Assembly: GCA_038502055.1 (NCBI GenBank)
Contig: JAXRKN010000035.1
Span: 562,501 to 626,500 of the forward strand
Length of the DNA: 64,000 bases
From: Tanytarsus gracilentus
Taxonomy: Eukaryota; Arthropoda; Insecta; Diptera; Chironomidae
Direction of reading: 5' to 3'
Shown: positions 37,781-48,466 of the stretch, piece by piece
Layout of the letters: every line of letters starts with the position of its first letter
How positions within the stretch are numbered: the first letter of the stretch is position 1
Translations under genes and position numbers: made by a program
The notes under the pieces: model-generated
Databases searched by the model: none
Told to the model about the DNA's origin: nothing
The model's input: the letters and a program-made list of their open reading frames with translations, nothing else

Positions 37781-37851
37781 CAGGGGGTGGGAAGCTTGCA
37801 GGTACCAGTACCTGCAATACCTGCGAGTACCTGCGAGCTTCTCACCCCCGG
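37781..37851. mobile_element. 71-bp palindromic hAT-like mini-element with 8-bp target duplication
   Basis: AATAATTT flanks both sides (37773-37780 and 37852-37859). The ends CAGGGGGTGGGAAGCTTGCA and the complement of TGCGAGCTTCTCACCCCCGG pair over about 24 bp with three mismatches. The loop holds repeated GTACCTGC words. The CAGGGG terminus and 8-bp duplication fit hAT. Its ends are the best match to the AAGGGGTGGGAAACT word dispersed through the window. Confidence 0.85.
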
Positions 37852-38074
37852 AATAATTTTTATCTTTTTAAAGACAATTTTCTAGTGTGTGGGTTTGAAA
37901 CATTTTCGCATTCTATTCATGAAATATTTTTATGTTTAACTAAAGAAGAAAAAATTAAGCAAAGCTTTTAATTTTTCATTCATTAAAAAAATTGTTGCAT
38001 TTGCGATTTTCAAGATGCAAAGTCTCTGAAAGCGTCACGAAGATCTCATTAAGAACTTAATACAATTTTTGATT

Positions 38075-38112
38075 TATATAAAATCGCTTGTTCACTCGTC
38101 TGCTTCTCAGTT
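38075..38112 (+). promoter_or_regulatory. TATA box plus initiator of the 38.2-kb secreted gene
   Basis: TATATAAAA at 38075-38083 is followed about 32 bp later by TCAGTT (38107-38112), a good arthropod initiator (TCAKTY). The ATG is about 47 bp further on. This is a strong focused promoter, in line with a highly expressed secreted product. Confidence 0.75.
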
Positions 38113-38155
38113 GACATCGAATAATTCCCAGTGATCGTCATTAAAACTGCTCAAA

Positions 38156-39301
38156 ATGAAAATTTTAATAATTTTCTTTGCTCTTTTTGCATCCTCAAGT
38201 GCTGCCGTCATCCTCAACTGTGAATTCAACAGTGACATCGAAATTTACAGCAATACAATCTTAAAAGGTTACGGATGCGTTGTTAAAAATCTCTCGATAA
38301 CGTCGAAAGCCAATCGACAAATTTCCGAAGTTCTTGGAGTTCATTTAGGTGAAAAAAATAACGAAGATGTGAAATTTTTTTACTCAAATGTCGACAACTT
38401 AAATTACTTGCCGATTAATCTCCACGAAACTTTTCCTAACCTCCAAAAATTGGTGATCGACAGCGACGAACTTAAAGACTTTCAACCATCGGAATTGAAA
38501 AGTTTTAAGGGGCTGCGAGTTATTTTAACTAAAAGCGAAGATTTTGAGGAAAATTTGCATCGTGGATTGGTTAAGAGATCGATTAGTGATTCGGGATGTT
38601 CAAGTTGTTCCAGAACCTCAAGTTGCTCTGGATGTAACATTTTTTCCGGATCTTCGAGATGCTCAAGTTGTTCTACTACACCTTCACCATGCTCTGGATG
38701 CTCTAGAACCTCTAGTTGTTCAATTTGTAAAATTTTTTCGGGATCTTCGAGATGTTCAAGCTGTTCAACTCCTTCAACATGCTCTGGATGTACTACTACT
38801 CCTTCACCATGCTCTGAATGTTCTACTACAAGTTCACCATGCTCTAGAACCTCAAGTTGTTCTGGATGTAACATTTTTTCGGGATCTTCGAGATGTTCAA
38901 GCTGTTCTACTACAAGTTCGCCATGCTCTAGTTGTTCTACTCCATCACCATGCTCAAGCTGTACTACTACACCTTCACCATGCTCTGGATGTAATTCAAT
39001 CAGAACAAAAAAATCTTGCTCACTTTACAGCCTCCAAGCGAACAGTTTCGTCTCCTTGAAAACTGACGACATTGCAAATTTCCAATCTTGCTTTAATGAT
39101 GACATTTTCGCTGACCGTGACATATTCAAATGTAGAAACTCACTCTCATGCGGCACCGATGACTTTTCCGATATGATGAGCGGAGTTAACAACTTTTGCG
39201 GAAGTTTTAATCGAATTCCGAGCTCTCGATGGAGATGCGGCGTTGGAATTGATGACGATGAAGAATTTTTGACGAGATTCTTTTCGAGAAATAGTTTTTG
39301 A
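38156..39301 (+). CDS. Secreted protein with family N-module and long Cys/Ser/Thr repeat domain, family member 4
   Basis: 381 aa, one exon. Signal peptide MKILIIFFALFASSSAAV, then LNCEFNSD...GYGCVVKNLSITS, ISEVLGVHLGEKNNEDVKFF, LPINLHETFPNLQKLVIDS: the same module as the 23.4-kb gene. From about residue 144 to 280 lies an imperfect repeat of CSGCS, CSSCS, TTPSPCSGC and SRTSSCSGCNIFSGSSRC blocks with some 35-40 cysteines. The C-terminal part is acidic and less repetitive, with six or so cysteines. No LRR remains beyond the N-module. It reads like a disulfide-rich structural or adhesive secretion (silk- or mucin-like) or a metal-binding protein. Cys-rich repeats are known from midge silk proteins, but homology is not claimed. 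A TATA/initiator promoter lies just upstream. Confidence 0.8.
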   Translation: MKILIIFFALFASSSAAVILNCEFNSDIEIYSNTILKGYGCVVKNLSITSKANRQISEVLGVHLGEKNNEDVKFFYSNVDNLNYLPINLHETFPNLQKLVIDSDELKDFQPSELKSFKGLRVILTKSEDFEENLHRGLVKRSISDSGCSSCSRTSSCSGCNIFSGSSRCSSCSTTPSPCSGCSRTSSCSICKIFSGSSRCSSCSTPSTCSGCTTTPSPCSECSTTSSPCSRTSSCSGCNIFSGSSRCSSCSTTSSPCSSCSTPSPCSSCTTTPSPCSGCNSIRTKKSCSLYSLQANSFVSLKTDDIANFQSCFNDDIFADRDIFKCRNSLSCGTDDFSDMMSGVNNFCGSFNRIPSSRWRCGVGIDDDEEFLTRFFSRNSF

Positions 39302-41016
39302 GAGAAAATTTTGAGGAATTTTTGGATTTCATTTTTTTTTGAAAAATTCAAAAAAATCAAAAAATTTCCTAAAAATTTATAAAATCTATAAAATATTTTG
39401 ATGATAAAAATTCAAAAATTAACAAAATAATTTTGAATAAAAATTCTTGGCTAAAGATTAAAAACTCAAATATTTTTTTTATAATAAAAACTTCGACTTT
39501 ATTATTTTATTTTATATTTTTTCTCGTTCTCTCTGCAAATCTACATTCGGTCACTTGAGGATTTTTTCACATATCATTATTATACACTGAAAATAATTTT
39601 TTTATATAAATTTTTAGCGTAACACCACGCGCGTGGGTTTTGATAAATTTTTTTAGTTAATTTTCTTGTTGAAGTTTTTTTAGAAATATTTCTTTTAAGT
39701 TGCAGTGAAAGTAGATTTTTTAAGTTAGTTGTGTGAAGTTTAAGTTTTGGAAAAAAAATAATTGAATGAAGAAAAGTAAAGAAAAAATTTAAAATATAAT
39801 TAAGAAGAATTAAAAAAATCTAATTTTTAATGTGAAATTTACAAAAATTATTTTAAAAATTTAGAAATTTGAAAAAGTGAAAATTAAAATCAAATTATAA
39901 AATTTTTAACTTTAAAATTTCAAAAATTATTTTAAAAATTTAGAAATTTAAAAAATTGAAAATTAAAAATCAAATTTTAAAATTCTCAACGTAAAAATTA
40001 CAAAAAGTTTTAAAAAATTTAAAAAAATCAAATTATTTTTAAATTTTAAATTTTACAACCTAAAACTTAAAAATAAAAATAAATAACTCAAAAAATAAAT
40101 TAAAATAATTTTTTTATTCAACTTTCTCTCACATTTTTAATTTATTTTAAACTAAATTAATTAAACTAAAAGTAAATAAGAAGAAAACTTGAGTTGAAAT
40201 ATCGTGATCGTCATTAACTAAATTAATCAATTAATTATTTTTACATACAATCATTGCAAATAACTAGAATTCGGGGGTGTGGACAAAATAGAACAAAAAA
40301 TATCTAAATTAAATTAAATTTTTTATCATAAAATTGAAATTTCACTTCGTGATTTTCCTTTCTTTAAAAATCATTTTTGTCTTGCATTGAGCTAAATTTG
40401 GAAATTAAGAACAAAAAAGTTAGAAATTTTTGAGGTAAAATTGTGAAAATTTTTGAAATGAAATTTTAAAAAAATTAATTTTCTTCATTTTCTTTTCATA
40501 AACCTATCAAATACTCCATAAGACCTTGATATCGCCACTCAATCCATGTTTATAATTTTTTTAAAATATTCTAACTAAAAATTTCAATTTTCATCAAGCG
40601 CAAAATCAAAAGTTAAAATTTTCCGAACGTAAACAAAAATTTAATAATTATCGACAATTTTTCCGTTCAAGCCATGAAGAAAAAACATTCAAATTTGTGT
40701 TCTCTAAACTTTTAATAAATTTCCTAAGTTCCACTTTTTCTTCTCGATAATCTAGAAGATTTTTTCCGTAGTCGTGATTAAAATTTACTTTTTATCTTTG
40801 TTTCAGTTTTGTTTCCTTTTTTTTAATTATAACGATTTTGTTTTCTATCCATCTAAGAAGAGTTTTTTGTTTAGTAATAATTTTAGTTTTTAGCTTTTAG
40901 TTTCTTGTGATTTGAGTCTGAAAAATTTAAAAAAGAAATTAAAAAAAATAGAAAAAATTAATAAAAATTCACCTTTTAATAATTGAAAGCACAACGTTGC
41001 ATTTTGAGTGTCCATT
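39302..41016. other. Low-complexity A/T-rich intergenic region
   Basis: No gene. From 39760 to 40130 the sequence is almost entirely AAATTTAAAAATT-like words, with two near-direct copies of AAATTATTTTAAAAATTTAG (about 39842 and 39921). The part near 41 kb is the 3' flank of Spt20. Confidence 0.5.
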
Positions 41017-44000
41017 TCACATGTCTCGATGTCTTTTAACGACTGTCACCTGTTGCGGCGTTACAGTTTGCACGTTCATCGTATAAGTCGGCGTTTGTTG
41101 AGTTACTGGAGTTGCTATAACCTGCTGGAACTGAAAATAGTCCAATTAATATTTATAAAATCATAAAATAGAGTAAAACCCACCTGTAAATTGCCTGGCA
41201 CACCCGCACCCGTCACTTGTATTACATTCGAACTGTCAACTTGAAGATAAACTGTTTGCACTTCGGGATTCAGTCCGTTGACCATCGTATTTGTCATAGG
41301 CGCACGCGGTTGATTGAGGAGATTCTTGATCACTTGATTGCCCGGCGAGTCCTGCTTGACCTGAGCCAGCACAACCACCTGCTGACTCGTCGGTCGCGCC
41401 GCAATAATTCGCTGAGGTGCGGCGGCGAGTTTGACAGCTGGTGTCGCGACAAGCGCAGGCGGTGGCGGTGATGTGATCGATGTCGAAGGCGGTTGTGGTA
41501 ATTGTTGTTGCTGTGGCTGAGTAATTATCGCAGATGGAATTGTCTGAATTTTAGTCGTTTGAGCGTTTGGCATTTTTTCGCCCGTCTGCATCTCCATAAT
41601 CTCTCGACCCGCTCGAGTTTCCCGTTCGTGCGTGATTTTCACAAACTTTCGACCCTCTTCGGTGAAAATTCCCATAAACTCTTTGACATAGCGACGTGCG
41701 GCGAGGGGCGAGGAGAGTTTGAACGGACACATTCGACCGCTCGGCTGTGACGATGATGTCGTCGCCTTTTGACGCTCCAGGGTCAGTTGACCGCTCACCT
41801 AAAAATTAAATAAATATTTTTAAATCTTCGTTAAAAAGATGAAAAAGTCAAACTCACCTCACAAGTCGTCGGCCTCTCATAAAGCTCTACCCTTACTCTA
41901 TATTGACAATTATCACGATCTGTCTCGAACGTAAGTCGCTCGGTGTTTCTCGGCTGCCAATCGTAGCGCTGCGATGGCGGCACCACTGGAAGATTCTTTA
42001 AATCACCACTAAGACCGTCGACGTTCGGCTGCGATAGCGTTGGACCGGCACAATTTGATCGTCGTCCCTCCTTCACCACACTCCGACGTCGCTCGCCAAA
42101 CACGTGGCTCGCGAGCACTGTCTGCGGGTGGTGAGTTTTCTTCTCGAGTATCTTATTTCGATTTTTCGTCACTTGAAGGAATTTTTTGGCCATTTTTTGA
42201 ACACCGTCCGTTGCGAACGGTGCACGTTCAGTCGTTGCATTTATTGCGGCAATTCCGATTGTTGGTGAGGGATCGAGACACATTGGTGGTGCCGTTGCGA
42301 GCACTAGCTGCGACTCTAAAGCTATTCGATCTTTGACACTCCACGACTTATCGACAGTCGCGTTAATCTCGTCCCATAGTGCAGCCGACGATGGTCGCAA
42401 TAACACATAGTGAATATCACAGATGTCCAATGGATAGCTCTGACGATAGTCGCGTATTTGCGCAATGACAGCACCATTGTAGTAGAGATGTGGGCAGTGA
42501 GCATTGCAGAAGTCAATGAGAAGTGGCGGAAGTTCCTCGGCGTCGAGGGCATCGAGCAGGTGAGCATTGTCGTAGAGCCATGAGGGTGTCTCGTGCACGC
42601 ACTCCTTCCCCACAGCTGCCGCATTACTATTACTAACACTATTGGTGGGTTGCTGTTGCTGTGCACGAAATGCCAACGAATATCCCTTATTGCCTGGATA
42701 TAAATTGATTATTAGCGTATTGAGACGCTCGCGAGTTACGAGCTTATCGAGTAGAAATGATGATGATGATAAGTGAAGCTGAAATAGAGAGGAGAAATTA
42801 GTTGAGTGATTTTTAAAGGTTTAAAATTAATTAGCTGGACATTAAATTTTTGTTCGTAATCCTTTAATTGACTTTGTTGAAAGCTCTCATTTACATTAAT
42901 TTTTTTAACTTTGATTTTACATTGATTATGCATTCAAATGACGTTAAAATTGCAATATTTCCGACAAGGGTAAAATGTCAAGAGGCTAAGGACAAAATAT
43001 CATAACATTCTGATGTTCAGAGATGGAAAATAAAAAAATTACATGGATTTTAATTTAATTTTGAAAAATTACATACAAAAATCTTACAGGATAAAATGTC
43101 AACTGGACAAAATATCCAAACTCTCAATTTTATAAAATCCTTAAAACCTCAACATGACTAAACTTTAAATCCTTTTTCATCCCCATTTTCTCTATCACAT
43201 TTCCTCAACTAAAAGAAACTCATTCGATTCATTGACAAGTCGTTCGTACAAGTTCATCAACGGCATTGACCTAAAAGCACAATTTTTTTCGTCTACTCAA
43301 GGTTGCTATTGAATTTAGTTCAGATGGATGTAAAATTTCGATATAAAAATAAAACATAAATAGAAGTTTCATCGTAAATTAATTTCTAGATAGGTTTCGA
43401 AATGATGTAACTGCCCATCTCTGATAGATAGGTTTGGAGGACGAAAATGATGTAATAATAGATGAAAACTTTGAGAATTTTTTGATGTTAAAATTAATTG
43501 TGAACTTTTAGAAGAATTAATTTAAAATTAACGCAAATTACTTTAAAATCGTTGAAATTCTATTTAGAGCTAATTAAGGGACTTTCGAGCATGACTTAAG
43601 GTAGGAAGAAATTCATGAAATAGTTGATGTCATTTAGAGCTAAGTTAATTAGCTTTTTAAAGTCTCCGTCTGGCTTTGTATTAATATATTAAGAACTTAA
43701 CTAAAACCCAACGATTATCCCAAAGTAAATCAACCCATTTTAAAGCCGCAATCGATCAGCTTAATTTACAGTTTTAAATTCTACTCACTTCCTTGCACAT
43801 TTTGTCCTTCTTCAATTCCCTGTACAATTCCTTAAGCTTCTCCATAATATTGTAGTGACTACCAATTCCATTTGATGCAACATTGCCACTGCCCGCCTCC
43901 ACATTACTAGCATACTTGTTGACTTTATCACTTGGCACACTCTGGCTATTGATTGACGCTTGACTATTGAGTTTTGTCCTCTTCGAGCTGCTCGCATCGC

Positions 44001-44268
44001 CACTTCCGCTCGACGACGACGATCGCTTCTGATGCTTTTGATTGTAGCTATTGTTATTCGTGTCGTTTGAGTCGGTTTCGAGGGCGGCGACGGTGCCGTT
44101 GTGTGCGCCATTCGCTACATGACGCACTTGTCCATTGTGAATCATCTCATGATGGTTGTGATGATGGTGATGTCCATAGTCATATTTGTTGGTTTTAAGA
44201 AAGTTCTGTGAGTTACTTTGACCTCCACTGCCCACTGCAGATTGATGGTAATGATGATGCTTGCTCAT
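41017..44268 (-). CDS. Spt20: SPT20 homologue, SAGA transcription coactivator subunit
   Basis: Structural subunit of the SAGA histone acetyltransferase/deubiquitinase complex (nuclear). Exons on the minus strand: 44268-43789, 42778-41858, 41798-41184, 41130-41017. All are phase 0 and give 709 aa. Residues 1-130 are low complexity (His/Asn/Ser-rich, HHHHHNHH, a basic KRSSSSSGSG stretch). The conserved SPT20 region starts near 140: MEKLKELYRELKKDKMCKE, then LLDKLVTRERLNTLIINLYP and GNKGYSLAFR, PPLLIDFCNAHCPHLYYNGA, DYRQSYPLDICDIHYVLLRP and the LTFETDRDNCQYRVRVELYE strand. The C-terminal third is Pro/Gln/Thr-rich. The tail QVTVVKRHRDM ends at a TGA. The splice inside the conserved domain (43789/42778) contains a possible MITE. 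3' processing lies below 41.0 kb. Confidence 0.93.
43017..43423. mobile_element. Possible decayed MITE, CAGAGATGGGCAATTACA family, in Spt20 intron 1
   Basis: TCAGAGATGGAAAATAAAAA (43017) and, inverted, TGATGTAACTGCCCATCTCTG (to 43423) resemble the ends of the 13.9- and 37.4-kb elements. At about 407 bp it is much longer than those, so the two ends may belong to separate fragments. Confidence 0.4.
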
Positions 44269-46077
44269 TTCATGGGATATTGAGTTTGGTTACGCGACAC
44301 CATGGATGTGTTGCATTTGAGTGAGTCCTGATTTGAATTTTTGAAGTGAGGAACTTTGGAGTTGAAGCTAGAAAATTTAAAAAATTTAGTTAGAAAATTT
44401 AAAAAAAATTTTAACATCCCGACAAATTTTTTCTCCACTAAAAACCAACTTCGTCGACTCTGGACGATTTCACAATCGAGTGTTAAAAAGTTCTCGTTAA
44501 TTTTACACCTTCAAGATTTTAAATAATTTTTTTTATCGAGGTTGAGAAATCCACAAACCACAAAGTTTCACTTTTTAATGATTTCGACTCTCGCGGGGTT
44601 TAAAAAAGACTTCACGAGACACTCGTAAATGTGATTTGAGTTGATAGTTCATCGGGACTATTGAGACAGCCTAAAAAAGACAACCAGAAAATCTATCGCA
44701 ACATGTTGAGCAGAGTTTCAATCCGAATGGAGTCGACCATTGATTTTGACATGGAATTGCTCAATTTTAAACGCTCGCAGAAATTAAACTCACTTGATCG
44801 TCCTCGAATCAACTCAATTTGTGCGATTTTAACGCAACTTTTTTTCTCCTTTAAGGATTTCCAACTTTTTTTTTAAAAGTGATTTACGGAAATTTTTCCT
44901 CCTTGTGACTTGAGAAACTTTTTTTTCCTCTCCGTCAATTTTGAGATTTCTTTTTCGCTCGGACTTTAAGTGCGTCTCTTGTGCATCGAAGCTGACGTGT
45001 GGTGAAGTCAAATTTAATTTCAATTTCCTTCCGAATTCACACGCAAAATTTGTTTTCACAAAAAAAAGAATTTCTTTCTCTCTTGGCCCCGATTCGACTT
45101 TCAGAATTTTTTATTTTGTTGTTTTTACGATGGTTCGTGTGTGTCGACCGTCGACCGCACTGTGTTGAGGAGGAAGTTGTGTTTGTGATTCGGTTCGACG
45201 GTGAATACAGTTGAGGAAAACGTGTGACAGCTGTTGTGTGTTTACTTCACTGTCGAAATGTTTTTGTTGAGGAGAATCGAGAGGGGGAAATTTGAATTTT
45301 GATCGTTGGAAAATGGGGGAAGAAGAAAAGTTTATTTGATGTTAAATTTGGAGATTGAAAGGATTTTAATTTTTTTAAAATTTAAATTAAAATTGAATTT
45401 TTAAATTTTAATTCGTCAACAAAAATCAACAAATTTTTATCAACAAAAAATTTTGAAAAAATCAAAATCTAAAATTTTTTGAAACTTTTTTTAAATAAAA
45501 AAATAAATTCTCTAAAGCATAACCAGGAAATCAACCATTCAAGCCCAATAAATTATCCGCAAATTTTTCAACCTCCTTAACCACAGTCATTTTCTCCCCA
45601 CAAATAAAACACCGAAAAGAATTCCTTAATAACTTTATTGCTTTTTGTACATTCTTAACATTTTATTATTTCAGGTAAGAAATAAACAAAAGTGGATGCG
45701 GAAGCACGCAGTGGTTGATTTATTAAATAATTTACAAGATTTTCTTTTTTTTCTAAAACTTAATGACTTTCTTAATGTTGAACTTAACTGATCAACGTTG
45801 GAAGCTGTAAAAGAGATAAAAATTAGTGAGTTAGGTCATGGACGAAAAAATAAATATTTAATTTCAACCCAGTAGGGAAATAAGAAAATTTGTCGGTTAG
45901 AAAATAAAAAGAAACAGAAGAAAAGAAGAAGAATTTTCAAATTTTCAAATTTTTAAAATACGTTACAAAGATTTAAATTGAAAATTATTCAGTAACGTAT
46001 CTTTAAAATTTAAATCTTATTTGGAAATAGTTTCTCATATTTTCTTCTTCTTCTTTTCAATACAAAATAAATTAAGT
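44269..46077. other. Spt20 leader/promoter side and intergenic region
   Basis: No coding exon is supported. The segment 44900-45250 is GC-richer with CTC/GTGTGTCGACCGTCGACCG words and probably holds the Spt20 promoter and leader exon (minus strand). At 45958-46005 an ACGTTAC...GTAACGT inverted repeat could form a hairpin just downstream of the SHIPPO gene. Confidence 0.45.
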
Positions 46078-46632
46078 TCACGAATAAATTAATTTTTTAA
46101 GCCTAATTTTCCACCCCTTGCTCAACCTCACCCTCAATCCAAAACTGTATCCTTTCACATTTGAATTATAAAAATTTTCTCTCGAACTATCCGCATAATA
46201 TTCTCCCGGACCAGGTGTGTCATAATTGTTGGGTCTGAACGCAGCCGGTCTCGATGCAGTTCCAAATGAAAATCCCTTCGAATGACCCCAATCATTTGAT
46301 GGATTGTACTTTGGACCTGGACTGTGACTTTTTGGTCGTCTTCGAGGCTTGAGGCCGAATGTCCATGCTGTGTTTCTTGGACGAGGAACTGGAATTTCAT
46401 TTCCTATAAAATAATCACCAGGACCTGGAGTGTCGGTGTCTTTCGCGTAATTAATTCTCGGCCGATGTCCAAAAGTAAATCCACGAGAATTATTTGAACT
46501 TCTTCCCGGAAAATAATCGTTAGGTGACGGCGTCACGTCGTGAATCTCAACCGCAGCTCGAAGTCGATGACTAAATCCATAAGCTGGTCGACTGTCCATT
46601 CCGGACGATAAAAAACTGTACATAAAATTCAT
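46078..46632 (-). CDS. ODF3/CIMAP-like protein with SHIPPO (STPGP) repeats
   Basis: 184 aa, one exon. It contains the SHIPPO/STPGP-repeat signature of outer dense fibre protein 3 (CIMAP) proteins: PSPNDYFPG, DTPGPGDYFIG, SPGPKYNP and DTPGPGEYY, each followed by a GFxFG or YSFGLR strand (SRGFTFGHRP, TAWTFGLKPR, KGFSFGTASR, KGYSFGLRVR). These proteins sit on or inside axonemal and ciliary microtubules; in insects the expected site is sperm flagella or chordotonal cilia. It is shorter than vertebrate ODF3 (about 250 aa) with four repeats. An upstream in-frame Met is also possible; MNFMYSFLSSGMDS is used because it directly precedes the conserved PAYGFSHRLR. Confidence 0.85.
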   Translation of the reverse strand: MNFMYSFLSSGMDSRPAYGFSHRLRAAVEIHDVTPSPNDYFPGRSSNNSRGFTFGHRPRINYAKDTDTPGPGDYFIGNEIPVPRPRNTAWTFGLKPRRRPKSHSPGPKYNPSNDWGHSKGFSFGTASRPAAFRPNNYDTPGPGEYYADSSRENFYNSNVKGYSFGLRVRLSKGWKIRLKKLIYS

Positions 46633-47539
46633 TTCAAGTTTAATCTCTTCAACAACTCAACACTGACTGACTTGCTCGAAAGAAAATTTCGTAAACATTC
46701 TTGTCGTGGCTTAATAACATCATTTGAAATGAAAATGCCATAATTATGAGCTGATGGTGGCGATAAAGAAAGGTGAGTAAACGCTAGTGGCGAAAAATCA
46801 ATGTGAGGGTGAAAAATATTCAAGGGGCGAGGAACTTAGGCTTTATAGGGAGTTAAGTTAAATCGTGGGATTAAAAATATGCAGATTAGATTAAATTTAA
46901 AGCTTTGAACATAAAATAAAATTCTCAGAAAAATTTAAAATTGATTAAATCGTGAGATTAAAAATTTAGGAGATTAGATTAAAATTTAAAGATTTAAACA
47001 TAAGATTAAATAATTTTTAATTAAATCGTAAGATTAAAATTTACAAGATTAGATTAAAATAATTAAATGTTAAAAAATTCATTTAAAAAATCTTTAAAAA
47101 AGTTCAAAAATTAAATTCAGAATAAAAATTAAACTTTTACCCAAGTTTCTCACCCTTCACTCAAACTCATGCTTTCAACCCCTTTTCTGCACTTCATGTG
47201 AACCTTGTCCGGAAATATAAACATATTCGCGACCTTGCAACTTCAAAAAGTGTTTATACAAAAAATTAACGTTTCTCTTATTGAATTAATTGAGCCTCGA
47301 CTTTGAAATGAAAATGATTTTTTTTTGTATATTTTGGGGGTGGAATAAAATCAAGATTTGATGCGTGATATGAAAATTTATGAGACATTGGTAGGAATTT
47401 GAAGGTTGAATGGATTTAAATAAAAATAATTACAAAAAATTTTGTGACAAAAAAAAATAAACTGAAAATTTTCCTTCTTGGGATTTTAAAATTGACCCAA
47501 AATATTTTTTTATTTATCCAAAAAAATCACATTTAAAAT
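46633..47539. other. Intergenic region with repeated AAATCGTGAGATTAAAA words
   Basis: No gene. Between 46855 and 47060 a degenerate unit (TTAAATCGTGRGATTAAAAATNNRSAGATTAGATTAAATTTAAAG) occurs three times about 90-95 bp apart. CAAGGGGCGAGGAACTTAGG at 46822 and, inverted, TTTCTCACCCTTCACTC near 47150 are copies of the dispersed core word and could be the ends of one element. Confidence 0.45.
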
Positions 47540-48391
47540 TTATTGATTAAATTCTCTGCAAATCTCAACATCGTCAATCAATTGAGCGTATGGTTGCTGA
47601 AGGTTAGCTTGAACACTATTAAAGCATTCACCGAGCACAGCATTGAATGCCACGATGTCAGTCTCCATTGTCCCTAAAAAGTTTGCGACCTCAACCTGTA
47701 TGTCTTCCCATTTTGCGAGGTGTTCATTATAAGTTGCCGTAAACTTATCAGCAATTTCTACATTTTTCGTCCAAATGTTTCTGTCGTTGAAGGCGTTGAG
47801 CACAATCATTTGAATGACCGCGATAAGATCTGAAGATTAAATTGGAGTTTGATTAAAAATGAGTCATTAAAAAATTGGTCGAAAATTTAAATAAAAAATT
47901 TACGTTAAAAAATTGGTCGAAAATTTTAAATTTAAATTTAACGTTAAAAAATTCAAATTTTACCTACCTTCATACTCTTCCAAAATCTGATAAGCGTTAG
48001 CCACCAAATTCGTGACAGCTGTGTCGTATCTTCTCGCGCAGTTCGACGATGAATAACCAGAACCTTCGGTGACCAAATTCAATCGATTTCTCAAGCTAAC
48101 CATGCAAGGATCCATCGTTGGATTTCCCTCGAAAAGGAAAAGTCTCACTGGCTGCTCCAACTCGAAAATTGCCATCAAATTATCTTGGATTTGATCCAAA
48201 GTGATGTTTGACGTTCTTTTGAGGATCGACGACATGTTGAAGCGAAGTGAAGTGATTTTAGTGACAATGTCATTTTGGAGGCTCGTGACGAGTGCTTGGT
48301 AGTTTGTGGCGCTTCCAAACAAAACTGCTGGATCCACCAAAGCGTTCGATGACGCAAAAATCGAGAGAAAAACGGCGAAGAAAATTTTCAT
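47540..48391 (-). CDS. Secreted four-cysteine helical protein, two exons
   Basis: 237 aa. Exon 1 runs 48391 to 47968 (donor GGTAGGT) and exon 2 runs 47829 to 47540 (acceptor TCTTCAG), joined in phase 1. Signal peptide MKIFFAVFLSIFASSNA. The mature part is predicted mainly helical, with cysteines in MDPCMVSL, SSNCARRY, GECFNS and EICREF. N-glycosylation sequons occur (NMSS, NITL). This layout recalls the insect secreted families of unknown function such as the TsetseEP/DUF725 group, but I cannot confirm it by eye. Likely an extracellular, gut or haemolymph protein. A TATA/initiator pair lies upstream. Confidence 0.75.
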
Positions 48392-48424
48392 TTTTTATTT
48401 TATTTCACTTCAGTTTTAAATTTC

Positions 48425-48466
48425 CGACTGTTCAATCAAATCAAAGTTCTCCTTCTTTTATTATAA
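48425..48466 (-). promoter_or_regulatory. TATA box and initiator of the secreted four-cysteine gene
   Basis: On the minus strand GTTATAATAAAAG (about 48454-48466) is followed about 30 bp later by GAACAGTCGG, an initiator-like ACAGT. The ATG is about 35 bp beyond. Confidence 0.6.

Noticed and set aside
38482..39059. Open frames on both strands overlapping the Cys-repeat gene (EHPEHGEGVVEQLEH-type and LLHHALDVL-type)
   Set aside because: Produced by the repetitive codons of the real frame; the real frame has signal peptide, family N-module and promoter.
42040..42336. Plus-strand frame inside Spt20
   Set aside because: Antisense shadow of the conserved SPT20 domain.
44661..45214. Several overlapping 70-75-codon frames near the Spt20 start
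   Set aside because: Both strands, no splice signals or homology; the region is better read as leader/promoter.
46122..46400. Second frame within the SHIPPO gene
   Set aside because: Out-of-frame shadow; the SHIPPO repeats define the real frame.
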